Below, piece by piece: positions 27,638 through 36,656 of a DNA stretch of 52,909 bases. The stretch is from Alistipes sp. (lineage in GTDB: Bacteria > Bacteroidota > Bacteroidia > Bacteroidales > Rikenellaceae): positions 1 through 52,909 of the forward strand of contig JAFTNV010000006.1 of NCBI GenBank assembly GCA_017451685.1, read 5' to 3'. Position 1 is the stretch's first letter; each line of letters starts with the position of its first letter. The translations under genes were made by a program, and so were the position numbers. Below the pieces are notes generated by a model. The model was given only the letters and a program-made list of their open reading frames with translations. It ran no database searches and had not been told where the DNA came from.

Positions 27638-28774
27638 ATGGAGCAGAGGGCAAAGCGCATAGCCATCGTCGGCCCTGCACACCCCTATCGTGGCGGCCTC
27701 GCCTCGATAATGGAGAGCATGGCGCGTGAGTTTCAGGTGCGTGGCATGGAGGTGAGGATTACCACCTTCACGTTGCAGTACCCCTCGATACTCTTCCCCG
27801 GTAAGAGCCAGACGGTAGATACCCCTGCCCCTCAAGACCTCAACATCGAACGTAAGCTGTCGACCATAAATCCGCTGTCGTGGTGGCGCGTAGGCAGGGA
27901 GCTGAGGCGTCTCAAGCCCGACATTGTGCTCATGAAGTATTGGACACCATTTATGGCGCCATGCTTCGGCACCGTTGCGCGCCTTGCTCGTCGCAACGGT
28001 ACGACAAAGGTCATCTGCCAGATAGACAACGTGGAACCGCACGAGCACCACATAATTGACAAGCCCTGCAACCGCTACTTCCTGCGCTCGGTGGATGGTT
28101 TTATCTACATGTCGGAGCAGGTACATGGCGAACTTAAGGCCTACACCTCGGCACCGGCACTCTTTGCACCCCACCCCACGTTCAACAACTTCGGTTGTCG
28201 CGTGGAGCGTAGCGAGGCGTGCAAGAGGTTGGGCCTGGATGCCGACACAAGATACGCCCTATTCTTTGGCCTCATACGCGACTACAAAGGCTTAGATATG
28301 CTTCTCGATGCGTGGGCGGAGTTTCGTCGCGAGGGTCACAAGTTGATTATTGCCGGTGAGTTTTACGCCTCGCGCGACAAGTACATGGCGCAGATTGAGC
28401 GCTTAGGCCTACAGGAGGAGGTCATCCTCCACGACCACTTCATCCCCGATGCCGAGGTTAAGTACTACTTCTCGGCAGCGGACTGCGTAGTGCTCCCCTA
28501 CAAGACGGCAACGCAGAGTGGCGTGACGCAGATATGCTACAACTTTGCCACGCCCGTCATCGTCACGCGCGTGGGTGGCCTCTCGGAGATTGTCCCCGAC
28601 GGCCGCGTGGGATATGTGTGCGAGCCTACAAAGGAGGGTGTGCGTGATGCCTTGGAGCGCATATACGAAGGCGACCGCCTCCAACGCTTTGCCGAGGCTA
28701 TGACAGAGGAACGCCGTCGGTTTACGTGGGAGGCGATGTGCGATAAAATCGAGGAGTTGTACGCCGAGTTATAA
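27638..28774 (+). CDS. Glycosyltransferase family 4-like
   Basis: 378 residues with a GT-B fold: N-terminal IAIVGPAHPYRGGLASIM, C-terminal FFGLIRDYKGLDMLLDAW, HDHFIPDAEVKYYFSAADCVVLPY and TRVGGLSEIV. Likely transfers an activated sugar to an envelope lipid or polysaccharide; donor and acceptor are unknown. Its TAA stop forms a TTATAA palindrome with the stop of the convergent gene. Confidence 0.85.
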   Translation: MEQRAKRIAIVGPAHPYRGGLASIMESMAREFQVRGMEVRITTFTLQYPSILFPGKSQTVDTPAPQDLNIERKLSTINPLSWWRVGRELRRLKPDIVLMKYWTPFMAPCFGTVARLARRNGTTKVICQIDNVEPHEHHIIDKPCNRYFLRSVDGFIYMSEQVHGELKAYTSAPALFAPHPTFNNFGCRVERSEACKRLGLDADTRYALFFGLIRDYKGLDMLLDAWAEFRREGHKLIIAGEFYASRDKYMAQIERLGLQEEVILHDHFIPDAEVKYYFSAADCVVLPYKTATQSGVTQICYNFATPVIVTRVGGLSEIVPDGRVGYVCEPTKEGVRDALERIYEGDRLQRFAEAMTEERRRFTWEAMCDKIEELYAEL

Positions 28775-29836
28775 TCTTATCTCTCTAATCGGCTGTTTCT
28801 GAACCTTATCCAACGGATACGAGGCATAGTTTACGCGCGAGAAATCAATCGCCGCGAGGTCTATCATGCGTATCTCGTTGTTGTATGCCGTCTTGTAATA
28901 TACCTTACGTGCCTTGAGGTCTATGGCCGACGTCCACTGCGTAGCACTCGGCAGTTGCTTCTCGGTGGGTGCCTCCATGGCTATGGGCACATCGAAGTTG
29001 TTAAGCAGATGGAACGCCTGAACGATAGTATCGAATCCCGTGGCTCGCTGCGGGGCGCTATTGCGGAAGAAGGCGGCACGTATGAAGCGTGAGGGAGGGG
29101 TGAAGTCACCGGGCAGGCCGAGCATTGCCGAGCTACCACCAAGAGGCTCGACGGTGACATCGCCAAGCGTGAGGTTTGAGGCACTACCCGGGCGCAGGTT
29201 CACGTAGTTGGCGAGGTTGGCGATATGCCACTCGAAGCCCGGGGCGTTGGTGATGACACCCACGGTGTTATCGTAGAAGCGCGCCACACCGCCGACAATT
29301 TCCATGACGACCTGACGACCCGAGGGCTCACCTATGCGCCAATGCACCACAGCGCCCTTATCCAAGCCCACGATGGCGACATCCTTGACCGCAGCCTTAA
29401 CCTCGTCAATCGTTGCAAACTGTGTGAGCATCCACTGCACAACCTGAAGGTCGGCAAGAGTCTTGGCGTTATCCGCAGCGTTATACTCCACATATTCGCC
29501 ATAGCGCGGGAAGAAGAACAACCCCGCCGACAGTCCCGCCTCGTTGATACCCTCGGCGATAAACTCCTTCTCCACAACGGCTAAGCCCACAACGCCATGG
29601 CGCGCTGCGAAGGTCATGCCGTTAGCTCCCGTGGGGGTGTAGGAGCGCAGCCTCTCACCGCGCGGGATGATGACATATTCGCTCTTAAGCTCTCCATAGG
29701 CCCACTCTATCGTGCGTGCCTGAACATAGCTACCATCTGCTGCGGTGAGCGATATGCCCGTGCAGGCGATGGCGGCATGCGTGGTGCCGACAACCGCAGC
29801 AACACCCATAAACAAATTTCTAAACTCTCGAATCAT
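28769..29836 (-). CDS. Choloylglycine hydrolase-family linear amide C-N hydrolase
   Basis: 355 residues of the Ntn-hydrolase family that includes bile salt hydrolase and penicillin V acylase. A signal peptide ends at AAIAC, so cleavage would expose nucleophile Cys25 (CTGISL) as required. ARTIEW follows at the Arg/Asp region (Glu where bile salt hydrolases usually have Asp), then GINEAGL, and VITNAPGFEWHIANL with the oxyanion Asn. The export signal suits a periplasmic amidase. Substrate (bile salts, N-acyl amino acids or others) cannot be decided. Convergent with the glycosyltransferase, overlapping 6 nt. Confidence 0.85.
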   Translation of the reverse strand: MIREFRNLFMGVAAVVGTTHAAIACTGISLTAADGSYVQARTIEWAYGELKSEYVIIPRGERLRSYTPTGANGMTFAARHGVVGLAVVEKEFIAEGINEAGLSAGLFFFPRYGEYVEYNAADNAKTLADLQVVQWMLTQFATIDEVKAAVKDVAIVGLDKGAVVHWRIGEPSGRQVVMEIVGGVARFYDNTVGVITNAPGFEWHIANLANYVNLRPGSASNLTLGDVTVEPLGGSSAMLGLPGDFTPPSRFIRAAFFRNSAPQRATGFDTIVQAFHLLNNFDVPIAMEAPTEKQLPSATQWTSAIDLKARKVYYKTAYNNEIRMIDLAAIDFSRVNYASYPLDKVQKQPIREIRL

Positions 29837-29947
29837 ACTTCAATATTTTTGCAAACAACCGTAGAGCAAGCACAAATCGCGCCACGACAGATGGAGTGTT
29901 TTATTACGTAACAACGCTTTTGCATCATATATTTAGAGCATAATAAT

Positions 29948-29978
29948 TGCATAATCAAAAAAAAATGTTTACTTTTGT
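29948..29978 (+). promoter_or_regulatory. Promoter of ppdK
   Basis: TTG at 29948-29950, 20-bp spacer, TACTTTTG at 29971-29978. Leader of about 75 nt. Confidence 0.8.
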
Positions 29979-30060
29979 ATGCTAATCGTCGCCCCAAAGG
30001 CGCGGCGAGGCTATACAAACAGAATAATCAACATATTAACTAATTATAAAACAAAAGATT

Positions 30061-32790
30061 ATGGCAGATGTAAAACGTGTCTACACCTTTGGCAACAAGG
30101 AGGCTGAAGGTAATGGCAAGATGCGAGAGTTGCTTGGCGGTAAGGGTGCCAACCTCGCCGAGATGAACCTGATTGGTATTCCCGTACCTCCGGGATTCAC
30201 CATCACCACCGACGTATGTTCGGAGTACTACAAGGAGGGCAAGGAGCGCGTTATCGAGTTGTTGCGCCCCGAGGTTGAGGCCGCTATCAAGAATATCGAG
30301 AACCTCACAGGTCGTAAGTTTGGCGACTCAAACCTTCCCCTTTTGGTGTCGGTACGTTCAGGTGCCCGCGCATCAATGCCCGGTATGATGGATACAATCC
30401 TCAACCTCGGTATGAACGACGAGGCTGTTGAGGCTGTAGCTAAGCTCTCGGGCAACCCCCGTTTTGCATGGGATTCATACCGTCGTTTCGTGCAGATGTA
30501 CGGCGACGTTGTGCTCGACATGAAGCCCGCATCGAAGGAGGATCACGACCCCTTCGAGGTTATCATCGAGGCACAGAAGGAGAAGCGCGGTGTTAAGGCC
30601 GATACGGACCTTACTACCGACGACCTCAAGGAGCTCGTTGCTGCCTTCAAGAAGGCTGTGAAGGAGCAGACAGGCAAGGAGTTCCCCACAAGCGCATGGG
30701 AGCAGCTCTGGGGTGCTATCTGCGCTGTGTTCGGCTCATGGATGAACGAGCGTGCCATCCTCTATCGTAAGCTAAACAACATCCCCGAGGCTTGGGGTAC
30801 AGCCGTATCTGTTCAGGCCATGGTATTCGGTAACATGGGTGAGAACTCGGCTACGGGTGTTGCCTTCTCGCGTGATGCTGCTACCGGTGAGAACATCTTC
30901 AACGGTGAGTATCTTATCAACGCTCAGGGTGAGGACGTCGTTGCAGGTATCCGTACACCCCAACAGATTACCATCGAGGGCTCGAAGCGTTGGGCTGCTG
31001 CTCAGAACATCTCTGAGGAGGAGCGCAATACGAAGTATCCCTCATTGGAGGAGGTTATGCCCGAGGTTTATGCCGAGCTTAACGGCATCCAGAAGCACCT
31101 CGAGGAGTACTTCACCGACATGCAGGATATCGAGTTCACCATCCAGGACGGTAAGCTCTGGATGTTGCAGTGCCGCAACGGTAAGCGTACGGGTGCTGCG
31201 ATGGTGAAGATTGCTATGGATATGCTCCGCGAGGGTCTTATCGACGAGAAGACTGCCGTATTGCGTTGCGAGCCCGAGAAGCTCGACGAGCTCCTCCACC
31301 CCGTATTCGACAAGAAGGCTATCAAGAACGCTAAGGTTATCGTTAAGGGTCTTCCCGCGTCACCTGGTGCTGCTACGGGCCCCGTGGTATTCTTCGCTGA
31401 CGATGCCGAGAAGGTACTCAACCAGACAGGTCAGAAGGCTATCCTCGTGCGTATCGAGACCTCTCCCGAGGACTTGAAGGGTATGTTGGATGCTGCCGGC
31501 ATCCTCACCGCACGTGGTGGTATGACCTCACACGCTGCCGTTGTTGCACGTGGTATGGGTAAGTGCTGCGTATCGGGCGCCGGTGAGCTCGAGATCGACT
31601 ATAAGGCACGTACCATCAAGGTTAACGGCTACGAGATTAAGGAGGGTGACTGGATTTCGTTGAACGGCTCTACGGGTGAGGTTTACCTCGGCCAGGTGGC
31701 AACACAGGCTGCTAACCTCGACGGTGACTTCGGTCAGCTGATGGAGCTTGCGGGCAAGTACTCTAAGATGAACGTGCGCGCAAATGCAGATACTCCTCGC
31801 GATGCTGAGCAGGCATTTGCCTTTGGTGCTCAGGGTATCGGTCTCTGCCGTACGGAGCACATGTTCTTCGAGGGCGACCGTATCAAGGCTATCCGCGAGA
31901 TGATTCTCTCGGACGACGAGGCTGGTCGTCGCGTGGCTCTTGCTAAGCTTCTTCCCATGCAGCGTGGCGACTTCGAGGGTCTGTTCAAGGTTATGAACGG
32001 CTACCCCGTTATCGTACGTCTGCTCGATCCCCCCTTGCACGAGTTCGCACCTAACACCGAGAAGGATCAGAAGGATATGGCCGAGGCTATGGGCATACCT
32101 TTCGAGAAGGTTGTCGCTAAGGTTGAGGCCTTGCACGAGGTTAACCCGATGCTTGGTCACCGTGGTTGCCGCCTCGGTAACACATATCCCGAGATCACCG
32201 AGATGCAGGCACGTGCCATCATCGAGGCTGCGATGAATGTTAAGGCTTCGGGCACACCCGTGAAGGTTGAGATCATGGTTCCGCTCGTGGGTAACCATAA
32301 GGAGCTCCGCTACCAGAAGAATATCATCGACAAGACTGCCGAGGCTGTATTTGCTGAGCGCAACGACCGCATCGACTACCTCGTAGGTACGATGATTGAG
32401 GTTCCTCGCGCTGCTGTTACGGCTAACCAGATTGCCGAGGTTGCCGAGTTCTTCTCATTTGGTACTAACGACCTTACGCAGATGACTCTTGGCTTCTCGC
32501 GCGACGATATCGCTAAGTTCTTGCCTATCTACCTCGAGAAGAACATCTTGAAGAATGACCCCTTCAAGATCTTGGATCGCAACGGTGTAGGCCAGCTTAT
32601 CCGTGAGGCTGTGTTCAAGGGTCGCACCACACGTCCCGACCTTAAGTGCGGTATCTGTGGTGAGCACGGTGGTGAGCCCTCGTCGGTAGAGTTCTGCCAC
32701 TATGCAGGCTTGAACTACGTTAGCTGCTCGCCCTTCCGTGTGCCTATCGCACGCCTTGCAGCAGCTCACGCCGCTCTCAACGAGAAGTAA
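30061..32790 (+). CDS. ppdK: Pyruvate, phosphate dikinase
   Basis: Interconverts pyruvate, ATP and phosphate with phosphoenolpyruvate, AMP and pyrophosphate. The 909 residues are full length: N-terminal ATP-grasp ([26 protein letters not shown]), the swivelling phosphohistidine in [18 protein letters not shown], and the C-terminal barrel with GTNDLTQMT and the catalytic Cys in CGICGEHGG. Codon choice leans to GGT, GCT and GTT more than in neighbouring genes, as expected for high expression. Monocistronic, with its own promoter and terminator. Confidence 0.97.
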   Translation: MADVKRVYTFGNKEAEGNGKMRELLGGKGANLAEMNLIGIPVPPGFTITTDVCSEYYKEGKERVIELLRPEVEAAIKNIENLTGRKFGDSNLPLLVSVRSGARASMPGMMDTILNLGMNDEAVEAVAKLSGNPRFAWDSYRRFVQMYGDVVLDMKPASKEDHDPFEVIIEAQKEKRGVKADTDLTTDDLKELVAAFKKAVKEQTGKEFPTSAWEQLWGAICAVFGSWMNERAILYRKLNNIPEAWGTAVSVQAMVFGNMGENSATGVAFSRDAATGENIFNGEYLINAQGEDVVAGIRTPQQITIEGSKRWAAAQNISEEERNTKYPSLEEVMPEVYAELNGIQKHLEEYFTDMQDIEFTIQDGKLWMLQCRNGKRTGAAMVKIAMDMLREGLIDEKTAVLRCEPEKLDELLHPVFDKKAIKNAKVIVKGLPASPGAATGPVVFFADDAEKVLNQTGQKAILVRIETSPEDLKGMLDAAGILTARGGMTSHAAVVARGMGKCCVSGAGELEIDYKARTIKVNGYEIKEGDWISLNGSTGEVYLGQVATQAANLDGDFGQLMELAGKYSKMNVRANADTPRDAEQAFAFGAQGIGLCRTEHMFFEGDRIKAIREMILSDDEAGRRVALAKLLPMQRGDFEGLFKVMNGYPVIVRLLDPPLHEFAPNTEKDQKDMAEAMGIPFEKVVAKVEALHEVNPMLGHRGCRLGNTYPEITEMQARAIIEAAMNVKASGTPVKVEIMVPLVGNHKELRYQKNIIDKTAEAVFAERNDRIDYLVGTMIEVPRAAVTANQIAEVAEFFSFGTNDLTQMTLGFSRDDIAKFLPIYLEKNILKNDPFKILDRNGVGQLIREAVFKGRTTRPDLKCGICGEHGGEPSSVEFCHYAGLNYVSCSPFRVPIARLAAAHAALNEK

Positions 32791-32810
32791 TCGAGCCGGC
32801 TAATATCTCG

Positions 32811-32844
32811 AGGGGCTGCCTGACATCGGGCAGCCCCTTGTTTT
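32811..32844 (+). terminator. Terminator of ppdK
   Basis: GGGGCTGCC (32812-32820) pairs perfectly with GGCAGCCCC (32829-32837), followed by TTGTTTT. Confidence 0.9.
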
Positions 32845-32921
32845 GCACTATAATATATATAGGTATACCTCGCGGGGTATGGCCCAATAATTACATTTTT
32901 CAGAAAATTAGTTGCAATTAT

Positions 32922-32952
32922 TTGGCTATTTCAAAAAAATGCATTAATTTAG
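32922..32952 (+). promoter_or_regulatory. Promoter of the small HTH gene
   Basis: TTG at 32922-32924, 20-bp spacer, TAATTTAG at 32945-32952, a near match to the -7 consensus. Confidence 0.55.
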
Positions 32953-32996
32953 TAGTGCGAAACGAATTTTACATTAATCTTAATATTTGAAAAGTT

Positions 32997-33242
32997 ATGA
33001 TTATCACATTTAATGAATTGCGCCGCATCAAGGACAAGTTGCCCAGTGGCAGCTCGCAGCGCATAGCAGATGAGTTGGGTATCGACGTAGACACTGTTCG
33101 TAACTACTTTGGCGGCAAGCACTTTGAGGCTAAGGAGGGTGTCGGCATACATATTGAGCAGGGCCCCGATGGTGGCGTTGTAACGCTTGATGACACGACG
33201 ATATTCGACGCTGCGATGCGCATATTGAACGAGCAGAAATAA
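32997..33242 (+). CDS. Small helix-turn-helix DNA-binding protein
   Basis: 81 residues. SSQRIADELGIDVDTVRNYF looks like a helix-turn-helix (recognition helix about 31-40), followed by an acidic C-terminal segment. It resembles small uncharacterised DNA-binding proteins seen in Bacteroidota. It is monocistronic with its own promoter and a strong terminator. Target and role are unknown. Confidence 0.7.
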   Translation: MIITFNELRRIKDKLPSGSSQRIADELGIDVDTVRNYFGGKHFEAKEGVGIHIEQGPDGGVVTLDDTTIFDAAMRILNEQK

Positions 33243-33287
33243 TATAGCTGTTGGCCGAATAAGATAATTATTCAACCCAACAAGAAT

Positions 33288-33316
33288 GACCGGCTGTATG
33301 GCCGGTCTTTTTTTTT
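33288..33316 (+). terminator. Terminator of the small HTH gene
   Basis: GACCGGC (33288-33294) pairs with GCCGGTC (33301-33307), followed by nine T residues. Confidence 0.92.
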
Positions 33317-33674
33317 GCGGGGTAGGAAAGGACGGCAGGGACGACAGCGCTCTCGCGGGCAGATGCTTCACTTCGTTCAGCATGACATATCACGCCCCCG
33401 CACACTCACCCCTTATTCTTGCGGGTTACAAAAATGTAACCCGCGGTTTGCAGGGACAGCAGGGACAGCAGGGACGACAAGGACAACAACGACCATGCGG
33501 ACAGCAGCGCTCTCAATACCCTACCTCGTTGTCGTCTTTACCCTCCCTGTTGTCCCTGCTCTCCCTGCCCTCCCTGTTGTCCCTGCTCTCCCCGCGCTGC
33601 TCTTTTTTTTTCGATTTTATGACTGTTATTCCAAACTTTTTTTACATTTTTGTAAGACAATGTCCCACAGAGTG
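33317..33674. repeat. Gene-free stretch of dispersed repeats and nonamer tracts
   Basis: No supported gene. It holds one copy of the GTCAT...GATCT-type repeat (33361-33386, reversed), a hairpin GCGGGTTAC/GTAACCCGC (33421-33429 and 33436-33444), purine nonamer repeats of the type GGGACARCA (about 33449-33490) and their pyrimidine complement (about 33538-33595), which together form an imperfect inverted repeat. ORFs across it are low-complexity by-products. Confidence 0.7.
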
Positions 33675-33705
33675 TTGTTCGTTTCGGAAATTCTTCTTAT
33701 ATTTG
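33675..33705 (+). promoter_or_regulatory. Promoter of the peptide-lipoprotein unit
   Basis: TTG at 33675-33677, 20-bp spacer, TATATTTG at 33698-33705. Predicted transcription start near 33711, giving a leader of about 345 nt. Confidence 0.7.
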
Positions 33706-33764
33706 CGCCATCATGTAGCACTATGTTATGTGATGACATATTGATGAAGGTGTTTTCGCTGTCC

Positions 33765-33930
33765 TAAATAGAAAATCTGACAGTTTTCCAAAGACAACAG
33801 GACGAACGAACGGCACTCATTCCTTGTATAGCTATGCGGCTATGCCTTTCTGGGCATATACCCCATACTATTCAAGTGTGGGGCATTGTAGCGTTTATTG
33901 TTGTCAGGTTTTGTCAGAGCCTCTATTTAG
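33765..33930 (+). ncRNA. Candidate structured 5' leader RNA (unknown class)
   Basis: Three nested perfect stems close this region: CTAAATAG (33765-33772) with CTATTTAG (33923-33930), CTGACA (33778-33783) with TGTCAG (33912-33917), and GACAAC (33794-33799) with GTTGTC (33900-33905). Inside are two local hairpins, TATGCC/GGCATA (33841-33858) and CCCCATACT/AGTGTGGGG (33861-33883). It lies within the transcript predicted from the promoter at 33675-33705. It matches no riboswitch I recognise; it could also be a DNA-level inverted repeat. Confidence 0.5.
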
Positions 33931-34057
33931 TAAACGAAAGATCAACTCCACACTTTCTTTATTTTTTAACTAATAGGTTTTCCATTAGGAGTTGGATGGT
34001 TAAGAAGATGTGCAACATTCACATTTTTGTTTAACTATATTAATTTTTTTTCAGGTT

Positions 34058-34192
34058 ATGAGAAAAACCAACTTTTTTGCGGAGGAGTATACCGCTCCCG
34101 AGCTTGAGGTCATCTCTACAATCGTAGAGCAGGGCTTCACACTCTCTGCCGGCATCATGGAGGCCGAGGAGGACAACTATGGTGATTTCTAA
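34058..34192 (+). CDS. 44-residue peptide preceding a surface lipoprotein
   Basis: A short ORF beginning MRKTNFF with the pattern YTAPELEVIS-x-x-VEQGF and an acidic tail ending NYGDF. No signal peptide or membrane segment. From general knowledge, similar short Bacteroidota peptides with a YxxPExEV...VEQGF core often precede surface lipoprotein genes; their function is undescribed to my knowledge. The 15-nt gap to the lipoprotein indicates co-transcription. The start ATG 34058 is the only one giving the conserved N-terminus. Confidence 0.65.
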   Translation: MRKTNFFAEEYTAPELEVISTIVEQGFTLSAGIMEAEEDNYGDF

Positions 34193-34207
34193 AAAACTAT
34201 TGCAACT

Positions 34208-36049
34208 ATGAAGAACATTTTTAAGAGTTTGATGCTTGTTGCAGTAGCTGCAATGGCATTCACCGCTTGTCAGAAGGACAACGACGAAACAAACAAGACA
34301 GAGCAGAAGACCGTTATCACGGGTGTTGCTACCATCGCGAATGACGACACACGTTCAGGCTTCCTTCCTAAGGAGGATGGCGCAACCTCTTACAAGTCAG
34401 CATGGGAAGGTGGCGAGACAATTAAGATCTTCTACAACGACAAGGTGGCTACTGCTACTATCGATGCTAATGGTGTCTTCACGGCAAAGCTCGAGGGTGA
34501 GGTTAGCTCTATAACTGTATGCTCTCCTGCATCAGCGTGGAACGACGAGGGCGAGTATTATGTTACTGACTGGCAGACATCGGGCGATAACAGCGTAGAC
34601 CCCAGTGTTCACATCCTTAAGTCAGAGGCAACCGCTATCGTTGATGGCGCAGCATCTGTGAATATGGCACACGCTGTTGCTTATGGTAAGATGACCATTG
34701 GCGTACCTCAGGATTTTGCTACTTATCGCGTTGCAGTTACCATCAATAACGAGGCGTCTTATAGTGTCTATGGTGGCAAGAACGGCACTTACTGGTTTGC
34801 TACTAAGCCCTTCGCCGAGGTTGAGACTATCACAGTAGCTGCTTACAATGTTAACGGCCAGCGTGTTGAGAAGACCGTAAGCATGGAGGATGTTGCTAAG
34901 CCTTTGGCATTTCACGCAGGTCGCGTGTCTACTTTCAGTGTAAGTGGTCTTGCCGAGAAGATTGAGCAGGTTGAGTTTACGGATGCTGAGGCCATAATTG
35001 TTGGCGACAAACTTAATGTTACATTTAGCAACGATGACCACACGCTGCTTGTACCATTCTTCTCAAACACTTTTGAGAATGGAGTTCTTAAGACTGGAAA
35101 ATGGGTATTGGGTGACAACTTCTCTTCGTATGATATAACCTTTAATAGCATTTCAGCTCAAGGTTATTACTGTACGGCAATGGAGGTCACTGTTACAGAT
35201 ACTAATGTAACTATTAATTTCACATGGAATGGTGACAAGTACTCAGCTGTATACAATGGTACCATTGCTGCCGACTTGGATGCACTTCCTACTTGGTACT
35301 TCTACTGCTTGATGGATTTAACAGATCGCCAATATTCGTGGGAGCATTTCGACAACTACATGAAGTGGGGCACTATTGACGAGTTGAATATCACAAATGG
35401 TATTCAGATTGCTCTACGAAATGATAACTGGGATTGGGTCATCTTTACATTCCCAACTAATGGCAACAAGTACATCACTCCTGGCACATATACCGTAGGT
35501 TCTACTCTCGGTTCAGAGAGCTACAACGCTACCAACAGAGAACTACTCACATCGGGTACTGTTGAGGTGTCGTACGACGAGGCGACCGGATATACAATTA
35601 CTTTTGATGTATATCAGGGTAGCACCTCTATTAAGGGTAAGTTTGTAGGCGACCTTAGTGCTAAGGGCATAACAGCTCCTGGTACTGGCGGTAATACTGG
35701 TGGTAGCGAAGAGCCTGATCCTGAGAATCCCGGCGAGGGAGGAGATGCTACGGAGAGCTTTGAGAACTGGGTATTTAGCGCCAGCCTTGATCAGGGCGCA
35801 AGACTTATCACTGTGACAGATGGAACTCACACGGTAACCTTTACAATCAATGCAATAGCGGGTGGCACATTCAAAATAGGCGGTTATGGTGCGTTATACG
35901 CTTACAGCGTTACCGTAAACGGAGAACCTGCAGAAAGTGCTTCTGGCACAATACAAATGGATTCTGCAACAGGTTATAAAATTCGTCTCGATGCTGAAAT
36001 TAACGGCGTTAAATACACTGGCACATCAACAAATGCTGTTGTTAAATGA
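34208..36049 (+). CDS. Fimbrillin-like multidomain surface lipoprotein
   Basis: 613 residues with a lipoprotein signal (MKNIFKSLML, lipobox AFTAC, Cys21). The N-terminal 250 residues look like a fimbrillin-family domain (TRSGF, W-x-GGETIKIFY, AVAYGKM, FHAGRVSTFSVSG). Two further beta-rich units follow (about 260-490 and 520-613), separated by a Gly/Pro/Glu-rich linker near 500-520. Codon use is more AT-rich than in the housekeeping genes. Probably a surface-exposed adhesin or fimbrial component; which cannot be said. Ends at a strong terminator. Confidence 0.65.
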   Translation: MKNIFKSLMLVAVAAMAFTACQKDNDETNKTEQKTVITGVATIANDDTRSGFLPKEDGATSYKSAWEGGETIKIFYNDKVATATIDANGVFTAKLEGEVSSITVCSPASAWNDEGEYYVTDWQTSGDNSVDPSVHILKSEATAIVDGAASVNMAHAVAYGKMTIGVPQDFATYRVAVTINNEASYSVYGGKNGTYWFATKPFAEVETITVAAYNVNGQRVEKTVSMEDVAKPLAFHAGRVSTFSVSGLAEKIEQVEFTDAEAIIVGDKLNVTFSNDDHTLLVPFFSNTFENGVLKTGKWVLGDNFSSYDITFNSISAQGYYCTAMEVTVTDTNVTINFTWNGDKYSAVYNGTIAADLDALPTWYFYCLMDLTDRQYSWEHFDNYMKWGTIDELNITNGIQIALRNDNWDWVIFTFPTNGNKYITPGTYTVGSTLGSESYNATNRELLTSGTVEVSYDEATGYTITFDVYQGSTSIKGKFVGDLSAKGITAPGTGGNTGGSEEPDPENPGEGGDATESFENWVFSASLDQGARLITVTDGTHTVTFTINAIAGGTFKIGGYGALYAYSVTVNGEPAESASGTIQMDSATGYKIRLDAEINGVKYTGTSTNAVVK

Positions 36050-36134
36050 TGATTTACATCTCAATGTTTCCATAATGGAATAATTGAATAACGACACCTA
36101 ACTTTTATAGTTAGTTTATAATTATGGTTTTTGT

Positions 36135-36172
36135 GTAGGAGCCTCCCGCGACGGGCCGCTCCTACTTTTTTT
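36135..36172 (+). terminator. Terminator of the lipoprotein unit
   Basis: GTAGGAGC (36135-36142) pairs perfectly with GCTCCTAC (36158-36165), with an inner CCCG/CGGG stem, followed by seven T residues. Confidence 0.92.
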
Positions 36173-36215
36173 ATGTCCTCGCCCCTCCCCTCCCCGCCCA
36201 CGCACACAGCCCCCC

Positions 36216-36368
36216 GTTCTTGTGGGTATACTTTTATATACCCACAAAAATGGTGGGGTACAATGAGTTCCGATGAGTTCCGATGGGTTTCTATGATAGC
36301 GACGGCGCTGCCCCATAGGGACTCATATTAACTCATAGGACCCCATTTTTTTCTATGGGTTTCTATGA
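36216..36368. repeat. 153-bp direct repeat, copy A
   Basis: Begins with a perfect 11-bp hairpin (36220-36230 with 36237-36247), then runs of a 10-nt unit of the form GATGAGTTCC / GATGGGTTTC and their reverse complement. Copy B at 36504-36656 is the same length and nearly identical. Confidence 0.85.
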
Positions 36369-36375
36369 GCGTTTG

Positions 36376-36473
36376 GTCATCCTGAGCGGAGTGAAGGATC
36401 TATAAAGAGACCGCAGGGACAACACTCTTGCGGGCAGATGCTTCGACTGCGCTAACGCTCCGCTCAACATGAC
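36376..36473. repeat. Two copies of the GTCAT...GATCT intergenic repeat
   Basis: Copy one (36376-36401) reads GTCATCCTGAGCGGAGTGAA then GGATCT. Copy two (36436-36473) is in the opposite orientation with a 12-nt insertion in the middle. A third copy is at 33361-33386. This motif is a known widespread bacterial intergenic repeat. Confidence 0.7.
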
Positions 36474-36503
36474 AAACAGCGCCCTGCCCCGCCCACGCCC
36501 ACC

Positions 36504-36656
36504 GCTCTTGCGGGTATACTTTTATATACCCGCGAAAATGGTGGGGTACAATGAGTTCCGATGAGTTCCGATGGGTTTCTATGATAGCGACGGCGCTGCC
36601 CCATAGGGACTCATTTTAACTCAAAGGACCCCATTTTTTTCTATGGGTTTCTATGA
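36504..36656. repeat. 153-bp direct repeat, copy B
   Basis: Same structure as copy A. In the hairpin stem GTGGG/CCCAC of copy A is GCGGG/CCCGC here, a compensatory change that keeps the pairing. Confidence 0.85.

Noticed and set aside
33315-33767. Overlapping 150-residue ORFs with GQQGQQG-like sequence resembling collagen
   Set aside because: The repeats come from the nonamer DNA tract, both frames are open only because of low complexity, there is no promoter or plausible start context, and the terminator of the HTH gene lies just upstream.
33765-33930. Invertible promoter flanked by inverted repeats
   Set aside because: No TAnnTTTG promoter is present inside the segment in either orientation, the arms are interrupted, a good promoter lies outside it, and no recombinase gene is nearby. 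A structured leader fits better.
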